DNA of 64,000 nucleotides from Ectocarpus siliculosus (taxonomy: Eukaryota; Sar; Phaeophyceae; Ectocarpales; Ectocarpaceae), in assembly GCA_000310025.1 (NCBI GenBank), contig FN649752.1, positions 304,695-368,694 of the forward strand, read 5' to 3'. Positions 22,665 to 36,964 of this stretch are shown piece by piece. Both the position numbers and the translations under genes were made by a program. The notes under the pieces were generated by a model, which had not been told where the DNA came from, searched no databases, and saw nothing but the letters and a program-made list of their open reading frames with translations. The first letter of the stretch is position 1. Each line of letters opens with the position of its first letter.

Positions 22665-25600
22665 CTACAAAAATTCGGCAGGGGGTGCAGTACAGTACCT
22701 GTTAGAGCTCTTGTTCGGTTGACCCTTGGCACCGCCCGACCTGCCCTTGTTGTCCTTCCAGAACGTGGCGCTGGCGTTGCTGCCCTTCCCCCCACCCCTT
22801 CCAGCAGAGTTTTGCTGTTATTGCCGTCGAAAGCGTTGGTCATGTCGCGGTTTCAGGCAAAAAATGCGCGAGGTGCACGGAACCCGGCAGGACACACGCG
22901 GCAGAGGGTCAGCGGGGCTGCTTGCGTGGGAGACATGACACCGAGCTAGATTTAAGCGTGATGCAGATGTAGATGGTACCAATGAGGTACACTTAGCAGC
23001 GCTGTCTACTCTTCCTGCTCTCTGGATAATACTTGAAAAATTCAAAACGATAAAGGTTCTGTCTTGCCACAGCACGCCCAAGCTGGTGTACTAGGTAGGG
23101 GTGTACATAAGGGCGGCCGGAAGATCAATTCAAGCAATGCAGCATGTTCAAAACACTTTAGATAGAGCGGTAACATTGCTCTTGCCGGGGTTTGGACAAG
23201 CTCTTCGGAAACCCAGCTCTGCAAGCGTGTAGGATGATAAAATGCAGAAACCCCAAGCAAAACAAATTTGGGCGGCTCGCTGCAACAAGAAAAGGTATCA
23301 CCCAGGGTGAGTCAACTGCGTCCGTGACTGAATCCGATACCCCTCCATAGCATACATGAACGTGAACCTAAGCCCCTGTACCATAGAAGCATACACACAT
23401 CTCCAATTGCAAATCTCCCTTGCTGCAAATTCTTGCACAGCAATGCATGTGTTTTGACAAGCCTGCCCCCTGGCCAGACCAGAGTAGGCCCCTCCCTCTC
23501 CCTCCCCAAAGACATTTTTTTTTCAACCAGCAAAACAATCATGACCGTTACCGTTGGCAAGCAGCTGATAAAGCAGCAGTACGGTACCGATACCGCACGG
23601 CAGGCCACATCGCATCGACCAAGAAACAAAAGCAACACTACAATACCAACTCCATCGACGACGGCAACAACCGTTGACTTTCATACAACCAAGACATACC
23701 GCGACCAGCGTAGCCCTCCTGAGGACATCCCTCACGGCCTCCTTCTGCGTGCGGGTGTCGCTGCTCTCGCTCCTGAGCTTGGCGTCCATGGTAGACACGT
23801 CTTGCTCCAACACCCCGGCCAGGGACTGCAGCTTCTGCTCGCGTTAAACAAGACAACACAAAACCATGTAAGGTTCCCGGCACAGCAGTGGCGGCTACGG
23901 GTTATGAGAGGGTTGGGACAAGCCAGTATTTCTCTCTTAAATCCGATTTTCTATTACACCGTACTGTGAAATGCGTGTACTTATCATGGTCGTGACAAGG
24001 CAGTTTGACTCTCTTAAATCGGTGCTTTCTCTTAAATAGTCTCTCTTAAACCGTAGCCGCCACTGTAGCAACGGAGAGACCCCCACAACACAGGAGAAGG
24101 ACAAAGGTACACCGGCAACGGAGTCCGGGGGGAGGATACGCCATGAATGCAAGGTACATCGGCAAGTCAGAAAGGAGGAAGTCCAACGGTTGCAATGGTT
24201 GTTGAGGTCGGGGAGGGGCTCGAGTTTGCGTCCGCCATCCTAATCTCTTTGCAGGTAACACCCTTGCGCTCTCAGGGCTTCTTGTACATTATACAGCGGG
24301 TGGTGTCGAGGAGAAAACAATTGGGAGCGGTTAGCATCTTGACAAGTGAGGTTGGGACGAAACGCACAGAGTGCAAGTGGTGTGGTTGATTGCGCTGGTA
24401 GGCATCCAGCATCAGAACGTGAGCTTTTCATACAGTGCTCATCCGAGAAGGCAGGCAGTGGCTATGTGTGTCTCTAGGTATCGCCACAATGGCCTCCCGC
24501 CATTCCGGATGAATTCGCTGGTGACGTCACGCTTGCTCGTGCCAAAGGCTATATATATATTGTATTCAACATTAGTGTGAAGTTCAGAAGGAAACTTGCA
24601 GAATTTGTACTTCGCGCTTTTATCTGTTCCAAGACTTACCTTTCTGAGGCTATCGTCGGACGTTGACCCTCTAGTCCTGTTTCTCGCACCGCTCAGGCCG
24701 AACGACACGTAGAGTGTTTTCACCTGACAAGAGCAACAACAACAACGAAGACTCAGCCGACGACATGATGACAGACAAGTGTTTCACCACAGCTGCCGCT
24801 GCTGCTACGGTTGTCTTGAGCTGACCAGAAGACCATAAAAACCTCCTACTGGTACCTACGTCCGCAACAGGGTGGACCCAACGCCGTGAGCAGTGCTGTG
24901 TCACGGGCCGACCCATGTAACCAGAACCCTACACGTTCATTCTCCCCCAAGGGGTTCCAGCCGAGAACCGACACCCGCTCACCAGAGTAACGGCTTCCCA
25001 CTCCATGCCTTGCAACTGCGGAGCCCCCGCGACAAGGGCGTCCACCACGCCGCTGAAGAGATCTCTCGACAGACGCTGCTTCATCACGTCCGAACGAAGG
25101 TCGTACTCCAACAGTATGCACTGCGGGAGGTTGACAACAAGCCAAAAGACGTGGTGCTCAATAGAGGTTGGATCAGACAGGCGCCAAGGGAACGCGCAGG
25201 GTCTGTGTTGATCCAAAAGGGTCCAACAATACGAAGCAAGACAGGGGTTAAAACCAGCCACTACATCAATGGTGCAAGAAAATTGACACTTCGGGATGAG
25301 GTTGCAAGATATGCGACACACCTGTTGGTACAACAGCAGTTTTCGTACCAATGCTACCACATTTCCCTGTACATAACAGGAACAAAACATGGCCAAGGCC
25401 ACATACATGTACGCGTAGTACAAGACACCAGCAACAACTGCTGCGTAACCTCACGTGCGCGATTGCCAGGGCCTTTCGGCAAGAGTACGCGTCCCCCCAG
25501 TGTCGGATGAGACCGACCGTGAACATGACCAGGCTCGGCGGGATGCTCCCTTGCCCTCTCACGAACACGTCCAGCAAGGCTCGACGTCTCTTTCGCTTCC

Positions 25601-28600
25601 CGTCCAGCACCTTCTCCGCCTGCTTGTTTGTTTGTCACCGGCGGGAACATCGCGGTTCGTTGTTAATGATATGTAATAACGGTGGTGGTCATATTGGTGG
25701 TCAGTCACTCAATAGATCACGCAACAGCAAACAAAGACAAACATAGCACACACCGCACATCAACGTTCCGGCGATGACCATGATGACGTTGCTGGCGCGT
25801 CGCCAAAAAACATCCCAAATAAGACTCCACGCACCGGCGACACCCCAGCAACGACGAGGGTCCTTAAGCTGATGCGTATGGCACACGATACGGCCTCATT
25901 GGTTTCACCGCCGTGAGCGTGGCGCTCTCGTAATCCCCCACAAATGACAAAATAAAAATGACAATGCAGCAAAGCAGTCGCGGCGCTCCCGTAGTCCCCC
26001 ACACATGACGAAACAAAAACGGCAATACAGCAGACAGCAACGACACCCGACCGATTCGTTTCAAGCTTGAATTTCCCTCTCTTGTGTACCTGTGCAGCCT
26101 TCTTGGACAGGTTGCCGCCCCCCCTGCCTCCTCTCCCTCCTCTCGCCGAATAAGGCTGCCCTCTAGGGTGCCCCCGCCCCCCTCCTCTACCCCTGCCGCC
26201 GTTCTGAGTATCACCCGCGCCCCCCCCTGCTCCGCCCTTGTCGAGAGCGCTGGGAGGCAAGTTCAGCTCTCCTCTCAGCGCCAGGCACGCCTTTCAGTGA
26301 CAGCGCGAAGGTGATGGGAGGGTCGTACTCTTTAATGTTTTGCATGCCTTAGATAGACCATTGACCACGCGTCCTCGAGAGGACGCAGCATGTTCCTACT
26401 ATGGGGGGGGGGGGGGGGGGAGCATGGGTCACAAGGCTTCCCAAACTGTTTTAGACTAGGGGGTGCCGGGTGGAGGAGAAAACGATGAAGCAGGAAGAAC
26501 GACAAAAACAAAAAATATATATTGTTCAACGGTGGGAACGTGGCAGGTGGTGATACTCAAGCACTGATGAGAGACAGCCGCCAACCCTTGCGTGTTTCGT
26601 CCCAACTATTCTGGCGCCAGTCTACAACACATTTCGGTGTACACAGTTCTAGCGTACGCATCACCCGGGCTTACACAAGGAACTTCATGGGCTTACTGTG
26701 CTGTTCTAAAAGCCCCACCGTTTTCGTGCGGATACTCCCCTTGTTACTACATGTATTGCGAGAAGAGTTCAGCTGTCCCTTTCCCTCGTCGACAGTCAAG
26801 TAGCAGTGTGCACGAAATTGCTCGTTCTTGGCAGCAAGTTGTGTGATACACGCAGGCAAACAAAACCCTCCAGAGAAAGAGGACCCAACCTACAACCAGC
26901 TACCAGACAGACCACAGGGGCGACCGACAACCCTTGAGAGACTTAGAAAGGCAAAGAGGCGTTTCTCACAAGGGGCTGGTAGTGGTGGTGGCGGTGGTGG
27001 TCCTATGCGCGTACTACATGCTGTCGTACGACTAAAGCACACGGGTACAACGACTAAATACGACATGGTTGTTGGAAGATGACGACCCTCACGTGCACGA
27101 TGTCAGCCAGGCCCTTCGTGAGGTGCAGCCGGTGCTTGATCTTGAGTTCTTCAAGCTCATCCTTGTCCAAGTCCTGTTTCGCGTCGGCATTTTTCATCGG
27201 ACGAGGGAGGTCAAACCACGATCGAGCGTATTGTGGGTGGGGAGGAGAGGGCGAGAGAGAGGGAGTACGAGAGGAGATAGACACACGGGAGTGAGAACGA
27301 GGATGGCGAAGAGCGCAAAGTTCGCACCGCCCACACCGACCAACGTTGCACCGCTACACCCGTCTCTATCGGGCCATCCGTACAATAGTAACCCTGAGCC
27401 GACAGCCCCCCTTCCCACCAATCGTCAATGGTCTTAACACCTCGGCATGCAAAACATGAGTACGCACTCCCCCCCCTTCAACCTTCAGTATGAGATGCCG
27501 ACCTGCTAATACCTTGCCAACAATCAGGCGCCCAACACCACGATCGCACCGCACCACCAACACAGCAATTCACGCGTATCCAAGTCCACAACACATTTTT
27601 TCGAACGCTTTGTGGGTACAGTACAGTACAGAATGCGCCACTACTTAACAAAAATGACAAGTTAAGAGCTGGAGCCTCAAAATATATTATCCGAAATCTA
27701 AGAACTTGGCCCATAAGAACAGGCGCTCAGCCTATAAATAGTAGAAGCCTTAAACTAACACCAATATAGTCGCCGTGGGGATAGGCATAGACACACCCCC
27801 TAGAAAAAGCGGCGGCGCGTTCTGTGCATGGCCTGTGAGCACGGAACCACAAGGGTTCCAATGTGACGACGACATGGTACATACCTCCTCTGTCAGCATC
27901 GTCCCTCCGTCAGCGTACACTTGGAACTTCTCGGGGTCTCTCGCCCGCAACGTTTGTGCGCCTGCGCTTTGAGGAGACCAGGCAGCCTGCACACACCACA
28001 GACGCCATTAGGGGTTGGGTTACGGTATGGTACGGTTGGCACGTACTTAGTATGCATACTAGAGGGGCCACGCGGATGGAAGTTAAACCTTGGTACGTCC
28101 GTCCGTCCGCAACATAGTCATTGGTGGCAAGAGTGTTCCATGGTGTGCGACCGCACACATGTACAGGACCCCCATGTACAGGTTGCGTGAAGACGTTGCG
28201 CGAATGACAGCCAATGGCAAAGCACCACGACTGTTCGGAGGCGTTTTTCAAGTACAAGGTCCACACAGAAGTACACAAATGAAAGAAGTAGTCCGTCCCA
28301 TTTTTTGACATGTGCCTACATCCCAGCAGAGTAGAAAATGTGGCACAATGTCATCACTATCACCACCACTATAATATTATCATATTAAATCAACGAAAAC
28401 AACATGAAACTACGGGTGCACGCCAACCATACGGCCGACACGGGTGGCGTACTTTCCCCCTAAGCCCTTCTCTTCAGACAGAAAAACCAACCAGTAGGGG
28501 TAAGCCTCCCCCGCCCCCCGTCACAGGGGTGTTTTCGAAATGTTCCGCTAGTGCCGACTATGACTTACGCTGAGTCTAGGCATGATGTTGCTGGCCAACA

Positions 28601-29262
28601 TCGCCATCACGGGTTCAACGTGAGACCGCACCAGAGAGGGAGGGCAACAGACCACGTACTTCTCGACAAAGCGGGAGCAGAACCCTTGTAGGTGCCTGGA
28701 GGGCGGGGGCACGGCGAGGGAAGAGTTCAGCTGCAAGATCAAGGCAATCGTGATATGAATTATGTTGGGGGGACTGTGAAGGGAGAGTGGAGGGTAAAAC
28801 CCACAGCAAAACCTACAGCAGCACCAACCACACACCACCACCAACCACATCAGCAGAAACAACATCAACACCAACAACACAATACCATAGCCACCAGCAG
28901 CAGCAACACCACCACCAACAGCAGAAGCAGTAGCAACAACACCAGCAGCAGTAGCAGCAACAACAACGCACCTGTTCTCGATGAACTCGAAGCCGGCGAA
29001 GATGCCGTTGACCACCACGTCCTGCACCTTGTCGGCGGGGACGGCCAGGTACAGAGCCCCCTGTCTGCACGACAGCCCGAGGAGGTTGTAGCACACCGTC
29101 CGGAGCTGCGACACCAAAAGAAAAACAGTAAAAAAAACGTCACCATACAACACCATGACTTGGCATTTACAACCCAAAAAAATAATTGATGCTTAATTCA
29201 CGTGTCTCTTCAAAAAACACCCAACGATGGCATTCATTGCTGCTCTATCCCGAGCTCTTATC

Positions 29263-29301
<39 letters not shown>

Positions 29302-32300
29302 CGTCTTCTGTGGAAGAGATAAACAATCGTCATCGAGGCCCCACACCCGCCAAGAGTGGACGATGTGTCACTGAATGAGATCAGATCGTTTTCTAGCAAG
29401 AAGAACGCATCATCTTCCAAGGCAAGGGTTCATCGTTTATCATCACCTGTCGCCTGCCTCGCCGTAGGCCGGCCGTCACTTCCGAGAGACGACCGCACCG
29501 ATTCGCGAGCCCTCAATGATGGCCACTCCTCCCCACCCTATCTACTGGTACCATTTCTCGTGCTTGTGTTTTAGGGCTACTGCTTCCTTCTGGTTGTTGA
29601 GGGCCCACACCCGTCAAGAGCGAACAACGTGTCACTGAACGATATGAACATTGATGTGTCACTGAAAGACATGAACATTGATACCATATGTAACTGGACG
29701 ATATGAATATCGATATGTCAATGAACGATTTTAACATTGATATGCAACTGGACGATATGAATATCGATATGTCACTGCACGATTTGAACATTGATATGCA
29801 ACTGGACAATATGAACATCGATATGTCACTGCACGATTTGAACATTGACATGTGTCACTGAACGATATCAACATGGATGTGCCACTGAACGATATCAACA
29901 TCGATATGACACTGAACGACATCAACATGGATGTGTCACTGAACGACATCAACATGGATGGATATGACACCCGAACAAACCAACATTGATATTCAGAGGC
30001 CAGCCGGTGGAGTCAAACACCCTCTCGCACACCACGGTAGCCGAGAATACCTTACAAAAAAAAAACGAGTTCCACAAAAAAAAAAAAAAAAAGCGACCCC
30101 AGCAAGGGGTGCGCTCCTGCCTTCGGAACTTGCCGCGTCATCGGGGGATTAGAAACAGGTCAGCGTACCGTAGGCATCGCGCGAGCTTCTCCTTGCACAT
30201 ACGGCCGTAAGGTGTGCACAAACGACTACAAACGACCTCTACACTATGCATGACTCACGTCGTGAAGCATTCTGCACCACTGCGCCACGAGCGGTAGCTT
30301 TCGAAGGTCCTGCGCTCCCGATAACCAGCCAGTCGAGCCAGATCCAATCACGTAGCGTGGAGAAGCAACAAGAAGGACACGATTAACCCCGCATGATAGC
30401 CCACAAAAAAAAGGGGGGGGGGGGAGGCGTGGTTCGGCGTCCGCCCATTCGCAAATGTTCATGAAACCACCCATTGCATCGCCGAAACAGAAGGAGAGAG
30501 AAAGGGTTAGGCAAGGGAGGGACAGCGACGACGACAGAAAACTTGAGGGGAGGGGAGGGGAGGGGAGAGAGCGGGAGACGGTTTCTCTCATCCGCAAACG
30601 GAAAAAAAAGGGAATACAAACCTTGCTTTGAGCAGGGCGCAGAAAACATTGTATCTGAGATATAACAGAGAACAGCTCCTTCATTGACGTAAATACGCAC
30701 AGGCTGGGGCAGCCAAAAGAGACTCGACAAAAATTGTGGGGACGCTTAGGCTCAAACTACTCGTCAACAACTTTCGCCGGAAAAAAAAAAAAAAAAAAAC
30801 ACACACACGCAGGATTGATGCTCTGCCTGTGCTTCCTCGGACGTCTACGCGGAAAAATCTCCACAACTAATGTACCTCAATCAGTCAGTCTGCAACGGAA
30901 TGTGTACGTTATTTTGTAGGTAGGCGACAACTTGCCTGAGGGGACACCTCGTAGTCGCCAGACTTGTTTCTCCGTCGGTTGGCCTCGCTCTCGACAGAGG
31001 GGATGATCGCCAGCGTAGCCCTGGCGAGGAAAGCAGTAAACAAAAACGCGACCAGCAACAGCAGGCCACCCAAACCAATATTCGTACATGTCCATGCGAA
31101 TATTTGTCCTTGTAGACTTGATGATGCTTACATGAGGATTCCTGTTCGCGTTTAGGCTCCATGACAGCTGGGCCAGCAGTGTCCTGCCGTCCTGGCGCCT
31201 GGATCCAACCACTTTTGAACACAAGCACTGCGGCTGTGTATCAACACAGTGTAGTATACGAAGAGGCCGGCAGGTCTTCGACGTCAAGGCAACAATATCA
31301 ACAACGACAACAACCCCCCCTCTAAAGCGACTACTAAATAGCCATCCCTTTGCGCGATGCGCACCCACGGCTGAAAAACGTAGCCAGCCAGACGGAAGCC
31401 AGCCAGAAACAACCGAGTAGACTTCTTGGCGACGTGCTGCTTGTCGATGCTGTGGTTGTTGCATCTTGTTGGCTTCACATATAACATCGTTCCGGTCTCC
31501 GCTCAGTATACCTTCAAATACCCGCGCTGTTCCAACTGAAGCGGACGCTTTCCGTGGTTCCGTGGTCTCAACCCAGCCACTCCAAACAAGGGGTGACCTT
31601 TCTAGAAACCAACAAACGGCAACATGCCATGTGCATGCTTTCAAACATCTACCCGGCGTAGTCTCACCTAGCGACGGGGTGGCTGAGAAGCCTTTGCCTG
31701 GTGGGAGGCGCCCACAGCATGTGGATGCACCGCATCTGGGAGAGGAGAGGGCGCAGACAAATAGTGGTGAGATTGCGGAAGCAATGAGATGGAGAGACAA
31801 AACAGATTTTTCGTACAGATCAGCAGGCCATCACGGGAGACGGTCGGTTGCCCTGGGTACTACTGTACTGTATAATAAATACAAGTAGTAGACGGTGAGG
31901 GTGTCGTGGTGGTACCCTTGATGGAACGCGATAAATACCATGTGTAACGCGGTAACTACCCATGGGAATGTAATTTGGTACCCTTCAGTTTATCCAGTGG
32001 TGTTCTCGACAGGCGACTATAATAGTGCATCACACGAACCGGGGTCATTGCGGCAACAGTCCCACGACACAGCAGCCGCCACAACCCCCCCCCCCCCCCC
32101 CCAAACCCCCCTGTTCACCAAGTTAGGGAACCCCCGCGACCCCCCCCGGGGGAAAGGGGTGGGCCCGCTCCACCCCTTCCTCCCCGGCCNNNNNNNNNNN
32201 NNNNNNNNNNNNNNNNNNNNNNNNNNNNNNNNNNNNNNNNNNNNNNNNNNNNNNNNNNNNNNNNNNNNNNNNNNNNNNNNNNNNNNNNNNNNNNNNNNNN

Positions 32301-35300
32301 NNNNNNNNNNNNNNNNNNNNNNNNNNNNNNNNNNNNNNNNNNNNNNNNNNNNNNNNNNNNNNNNNNNNNNNNNNNNNNNNNNNNNNNNNNNNNNNNNNNN
32401 NNNNNNNNNNNNNNNNNNNNNNNNNNNNNNNNNNNNNNNNGGGGGGGGGGGGGGGGGGCGACGCGACCAAGATAAGGCCATCTCTCTCGCGAGGAAAGCG
32501 GAGGCGAACCAAAGTCAACCAACAGAAGGCGTATGCCATTGGGGACGGGGATGTAGATACTAGATGTGTGTTCTCGAGAATAGCAGAGTTCGCATTTGGG
32601 TCATCGACCATGTTAAAGCCGGAAACAAGGGGTGAAAGGGTGGAGGATGTATGAACAGTGTATCGTTGCCTGCTTCAAGACCTGTGTTGCAACCAGAAAA
32701 AAAAAAAAAGCATTATTCCGCAAGGATTGTTCCTTGTATTTCTTTCGTACTGCTGTGCTGTCGGGATACAAAACCCTGCGAAAACACGCGATCACTCACA
32801 TCTGGGGAGCTGACAGCGTTCGTGACCTCCTCCCCTACCCAGACCCCCATGGGCTCCTTCAGCATGTCTAGCACGAACCCTCGACGCTGATTTTCGTCCT
32901 TCACGCTGTTGCTCACCACCACCTGTCAATGTATTGATTTTTTGTCCAATGGAACAAGAGGAGAGGCGCACTCCAATCGGGTCTATCGCCGCAAACGCGA
33001 AGTCAGAGTTTCCACCATTGCGAAACAGCAACGCCGTCAGCAGGAAACCAAGCCCATGAACTCCGGCAACAAAAAGCAACACGTGCTGTCTTCTTGTTCT
33101 TGTTGTGACTCTGCAGACAAAAGCAACCACTTCTGTTACATTCGTTGACAACGCTTCAGACTACTCCTGCGGTAGAGATAGACGTTGGCGCTAGTTCTTC
33201 CACACAAGAAGGACACAATGACAGGACAAAATCGCGACGAGAGAGGTACGAACGACACGATGCTGCCTGATGGACGGCAGCTCACCAAACAAAAACTAAA
33301 AAAAGGCTTGGTTTGCCCTCCATCTCTTGAAACATATGCATACAATCACTGCAAGACTTAGCGGTTCGAGATCGTACCAGAGTTGAAGGTGATGCGTTGG
33401 AACTTTTTGCAGTGATTGGTCGGGGATCGGGAAAGAAACCCTGCTGGATAACTGCGACTGCTTTTGAGTCTGTGTACGCCTACACTAGACTAAAGGTTTT
33501 AGAGTGAGATCTCTATAACGGCTCACCTGAGTCTGTGCACGCCTACACGGAAGGTGTCAGTGAGATCTCTATTACGACTCACCTGAGTCTGTGTACGCCT
33601 ACACTGAAGGTATGAGTGAGATCTCTATGATATTACGAAATCACCGAGACGGTGCATAGCCAAAAAAGGGTGAGCAAGACTCATGTAGTAGCTCCGTCAG
33701 CCGCAGAAAACCTACCAGCAGCTCTAGCAGGTGTGTGCGCACGGCAAGGCTAGGCCTGTTGTTGTTGATGACGGCGTTGACCCGTTGGCAGATGCCCCCC
33801 AGGGCCACCACGAGCACGGCAGACACGCCAGTCCCGAGCACAACGAGGGCCCGCGACGCGGCCTGTCGGACGGCTTCCACCTGAACACAGCACAGGAGTG
33901 TGTATCGGCAAGGACGGGTGGTCTGTTGTTCTTAGGCAAAACGTAACCGACCGCAACGTGTACTCAGTACGTGGCCTGTTTTGAAAAACATAGCAAAAAT
34001 ACCCTCATCAACGGGAAACATTTCGGACACAAAAAAATGCCAGAAATACGAGAGCAGTAAACATACAATGACTGGAATCTCTTCGCAAAGAGTGGCATTC
34101 AAGGGGGAAGTATCCTAAAAAATATAGGTACCCCCCTGTTGCTATTACATGCTACGGGGCAACATGCTTCTGAAAAAATGGTGTGCTCTACGTTGCGGTT
34201 AAAAAAAAATCCCGAACATTGACACAATCGAGGAGTATCGAGGTCACGCGCAGGACGACACCAAACGCAAGAAAGCGACAACGTGAAGACGACGACGGAA
34301 CAACCAGCGACAATCGCAGCCAGATAAGAATACCGTACGTGACATGACACAAGATAACACACCCCGTGGACCGATTTCCAAATCTCGATTACTCCACGAC
34401 CGAGAGGATGCACAAATGAAACGATACGCTTTCGACGAAACTGCTTCAACCACGACATGTTCGGGGCGCTGCTGCCACTCTTTCTGCTGTGGAGAAATGG
34501 AGCATTGAAAATCGGTCCAGGGGGTGTCCTATCTTACGTCACCCACGGTACTGCTGTACCTCTGGGCTAGCCGTGACCACGGTGGCTCCGGGCATCGCGG
34601 CGAGGTTGAAGTTGGGGTCGGGCTGCTCAAGTAAGGTGAAGAGCTTGTCGAAGACCGACTGCAGCATCCCAGACTCGTGCACGAACAGCAGCTTGCAGGA
34701 CTCCAGCTGAATATGAATTGGCGTTACATGTCAGAACGCACGGGGATACACACAAAAGGACAGAGTAAGCACTAAGGAAATGCCATCATTTGTACGTAGC
34801 ACACGGGTATGCATAGGTTGAGGCAAGGACGGACCCTGGGGCGTCCCGTCACGAAACCGAACAGCAGAGGGGAACGAAAGGGTTGTGAGAGGATTGACAC
34901 GCCAAGATGACTCGGCACGGACAGGTAGCATCAGCAGGGCGGCTGGCTGCACACTTGACGCCTTCTGCGTTGGCGGTATGACTTGGCATCGCTTGGTTTG
35001 TCGACTTGGACCCAACACCATGTGGCTTTCTACTAGCCAACAGTGAACAGGGCTAGACTATTCAGAGCTGGATAATAAATCACTATACTAAGGTTGTGTG
35101 TTTTCGTCCAATCTAGGCGCCAGTGCAGTATACGTTTCGGCAAATATTTGACTTATCAGCCGGGGTCAGGCACACAGTAGGAAGGAAACACAGGGACATT
35201 TTCCTTTATTTATTGCGCCCCACATTTCCCACAGCCGTGAACGCCTTCGATAATATGTAACGCTAGAACGGTTCAGCAGGTATTCCCTTCGTATATTGTG

Positions 35301-36923
35301 TACTCGGTGGCAGCGACAATTTTCTTGGCACCAAAAGAAAGCGTTGGCACGAGCTTTTCCGCGCTAGTCAACACCGCACCACGCATATCGATCGTGTCAC
35401 ACCAAGTGCAAATTGTCCACAACCCGAATCGTTCTCCTCCCTTCTCGTCTCTCACAACCCCCGAGGGGGCGGTGGTCGATGGTCACAATGTATGATATGA
35501 TAGCAGCAACAGTAGTCTCCCTTTACCTGGCATCTACAGTAAAAAAAAATGGGAATTTCGAGGCAACTGGTGCAAAGTTTCGCGACAAATAGAGACCATC
35601 CATCCATCCTATCTCACCACCGTCAGCTGGTGTCCGATGAGAATAGAGCCGTTGGGCTGCCAGGTGATCATGAGCTCGGCCACGGTCCTCAGCATCTGGA
35701 AGCACTGCGCCGATACGAAGGCCGTCGTGCCGCCCTCAACCATCTCTTCCGGGTTTTCAGGCTGATCATGACCACACCAACAGGGGGGGGGGGGGACCAC
35801 AGAATGCATGGACGGAGGAGAAACTCAGCCGAGCGCGGGGTTCCGGCGCGTGAAAGAACAGAGGAAGACAAAACTGCTGTTGCAGCTACACGGCATACAT
35901 AATCAGGTGAGCCAGCATCTTCTGGGAGGACATTCGGCAGAGCAGAAGGCATGGACAGAGGACAAATTCGGCCGAGCGAGGGGCTACGTTGCGTGAAAAA
36001 AAAACTGCTGTTGCAGCTAGCATTGACTATCGCGTGAGCCAGCATCTTGTGGCAAGACATTGGATCTTGGGGTGAGGTTGAGGTTGCACAGCTTATCTGG
36101 CAGCTACGGATGCACCTCAACGCAAAAACAGCAGCACCTTTTAAGTGTAGACACGACGTTGCGTCCAACAATCCTGGAAATGTACATGTATGTTTAGCTG
36201 CAGTGCGCGGAGGAAAGTAGGACCGACCGCCCTGTCACACTCGTAAAGCAGCACACACGCGATCTGGGGGAGACCCAAAGTAGCCTACCTAGTGCGACCA
36301 GCGTACTGCAGCACACAAACCCAAAAGCAAAATACGCCACTGTTGTCGCTATTGTCGCGCACATCACCGCACCATCACACACAACCTAGTCTGCTTCACC
36401 TTTTCTCCGGTGCACCAACTGGGAAGGCCCACGATGGTCCCTCTCGCGAGGGAAGCGAACGTGCTCCACGAGCGACACGCCTCCGTCTTCCACGTGGGGA
36501 AACCCGCCGCATCCAGGTGGTCGCGACCCGTCCCGTGCTGCTGCACGAGTTGCTGCGCCTGCTCCAAGATGTATGTGACGATGTGGAGAGGGTTGACCTT
36601 GCCGACGCTGTTCTGCAACAGCTTCACCTGGCGGGGAGAGCGCGAACAGCGTGAAATTCATTCGGCGTGAGATAGTGAAAGCGGTACTGCTGTAGCTTTT
36701 GAGACCGCACAACCTGTGGTGGGAGGAAGGCTTCACGCGTGCAAGGGGTTGAGAAGGCAATCACAACAAAAAATGCCAGAATCTTTGTCAAGAGTTGTAT
36801 TGAAGTATCCGGTGCGAGACACGGAAGAGTGACACTGGGTAGTAATAGTATTGCAACCCAAGTGCAACTGGAGCTATTGCCCTGCCCGGTGTAAGGGTGA
36901 GAGACAGAGACAGAGACAGAGAC

Positions 36924-36964
<41 letters not shown>

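Noticed and set aside
24046-24261. Candidate XPO5 exon near 24.2 kb
   Set aside because: No frame keeps the phase 0 joins, and exons 24723-24640 and 23834-23700 already join directly and align continuously with the XPO5 C-terminus.
24983-25120. MEWEAVTL as the human XPO5 WEAMTL segment
   Set aside because: The match is in the wrong place. Gene order puts this exon near the C-terminus, opposite the region after the human TLSCQRT segment; the true counterpart of WEAMTL lies in exon 36627-36400.
29626-29990. Long open frames with repeated MSMFKSCSDISMF-like peptides
   Set aside because: They are translations of a 27-bp minisatellite in an intron; the length is divisible by three, so frames stay open by chance.
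31140-31230. Frame LLAQLSWSLNANRNP as the missing XPO5 exon
   Set aside because: It has acceptor-like AGs, but its only donor leaves the wrong phase for exon 31020-30936, and similarity to XPO5 is not convincing.
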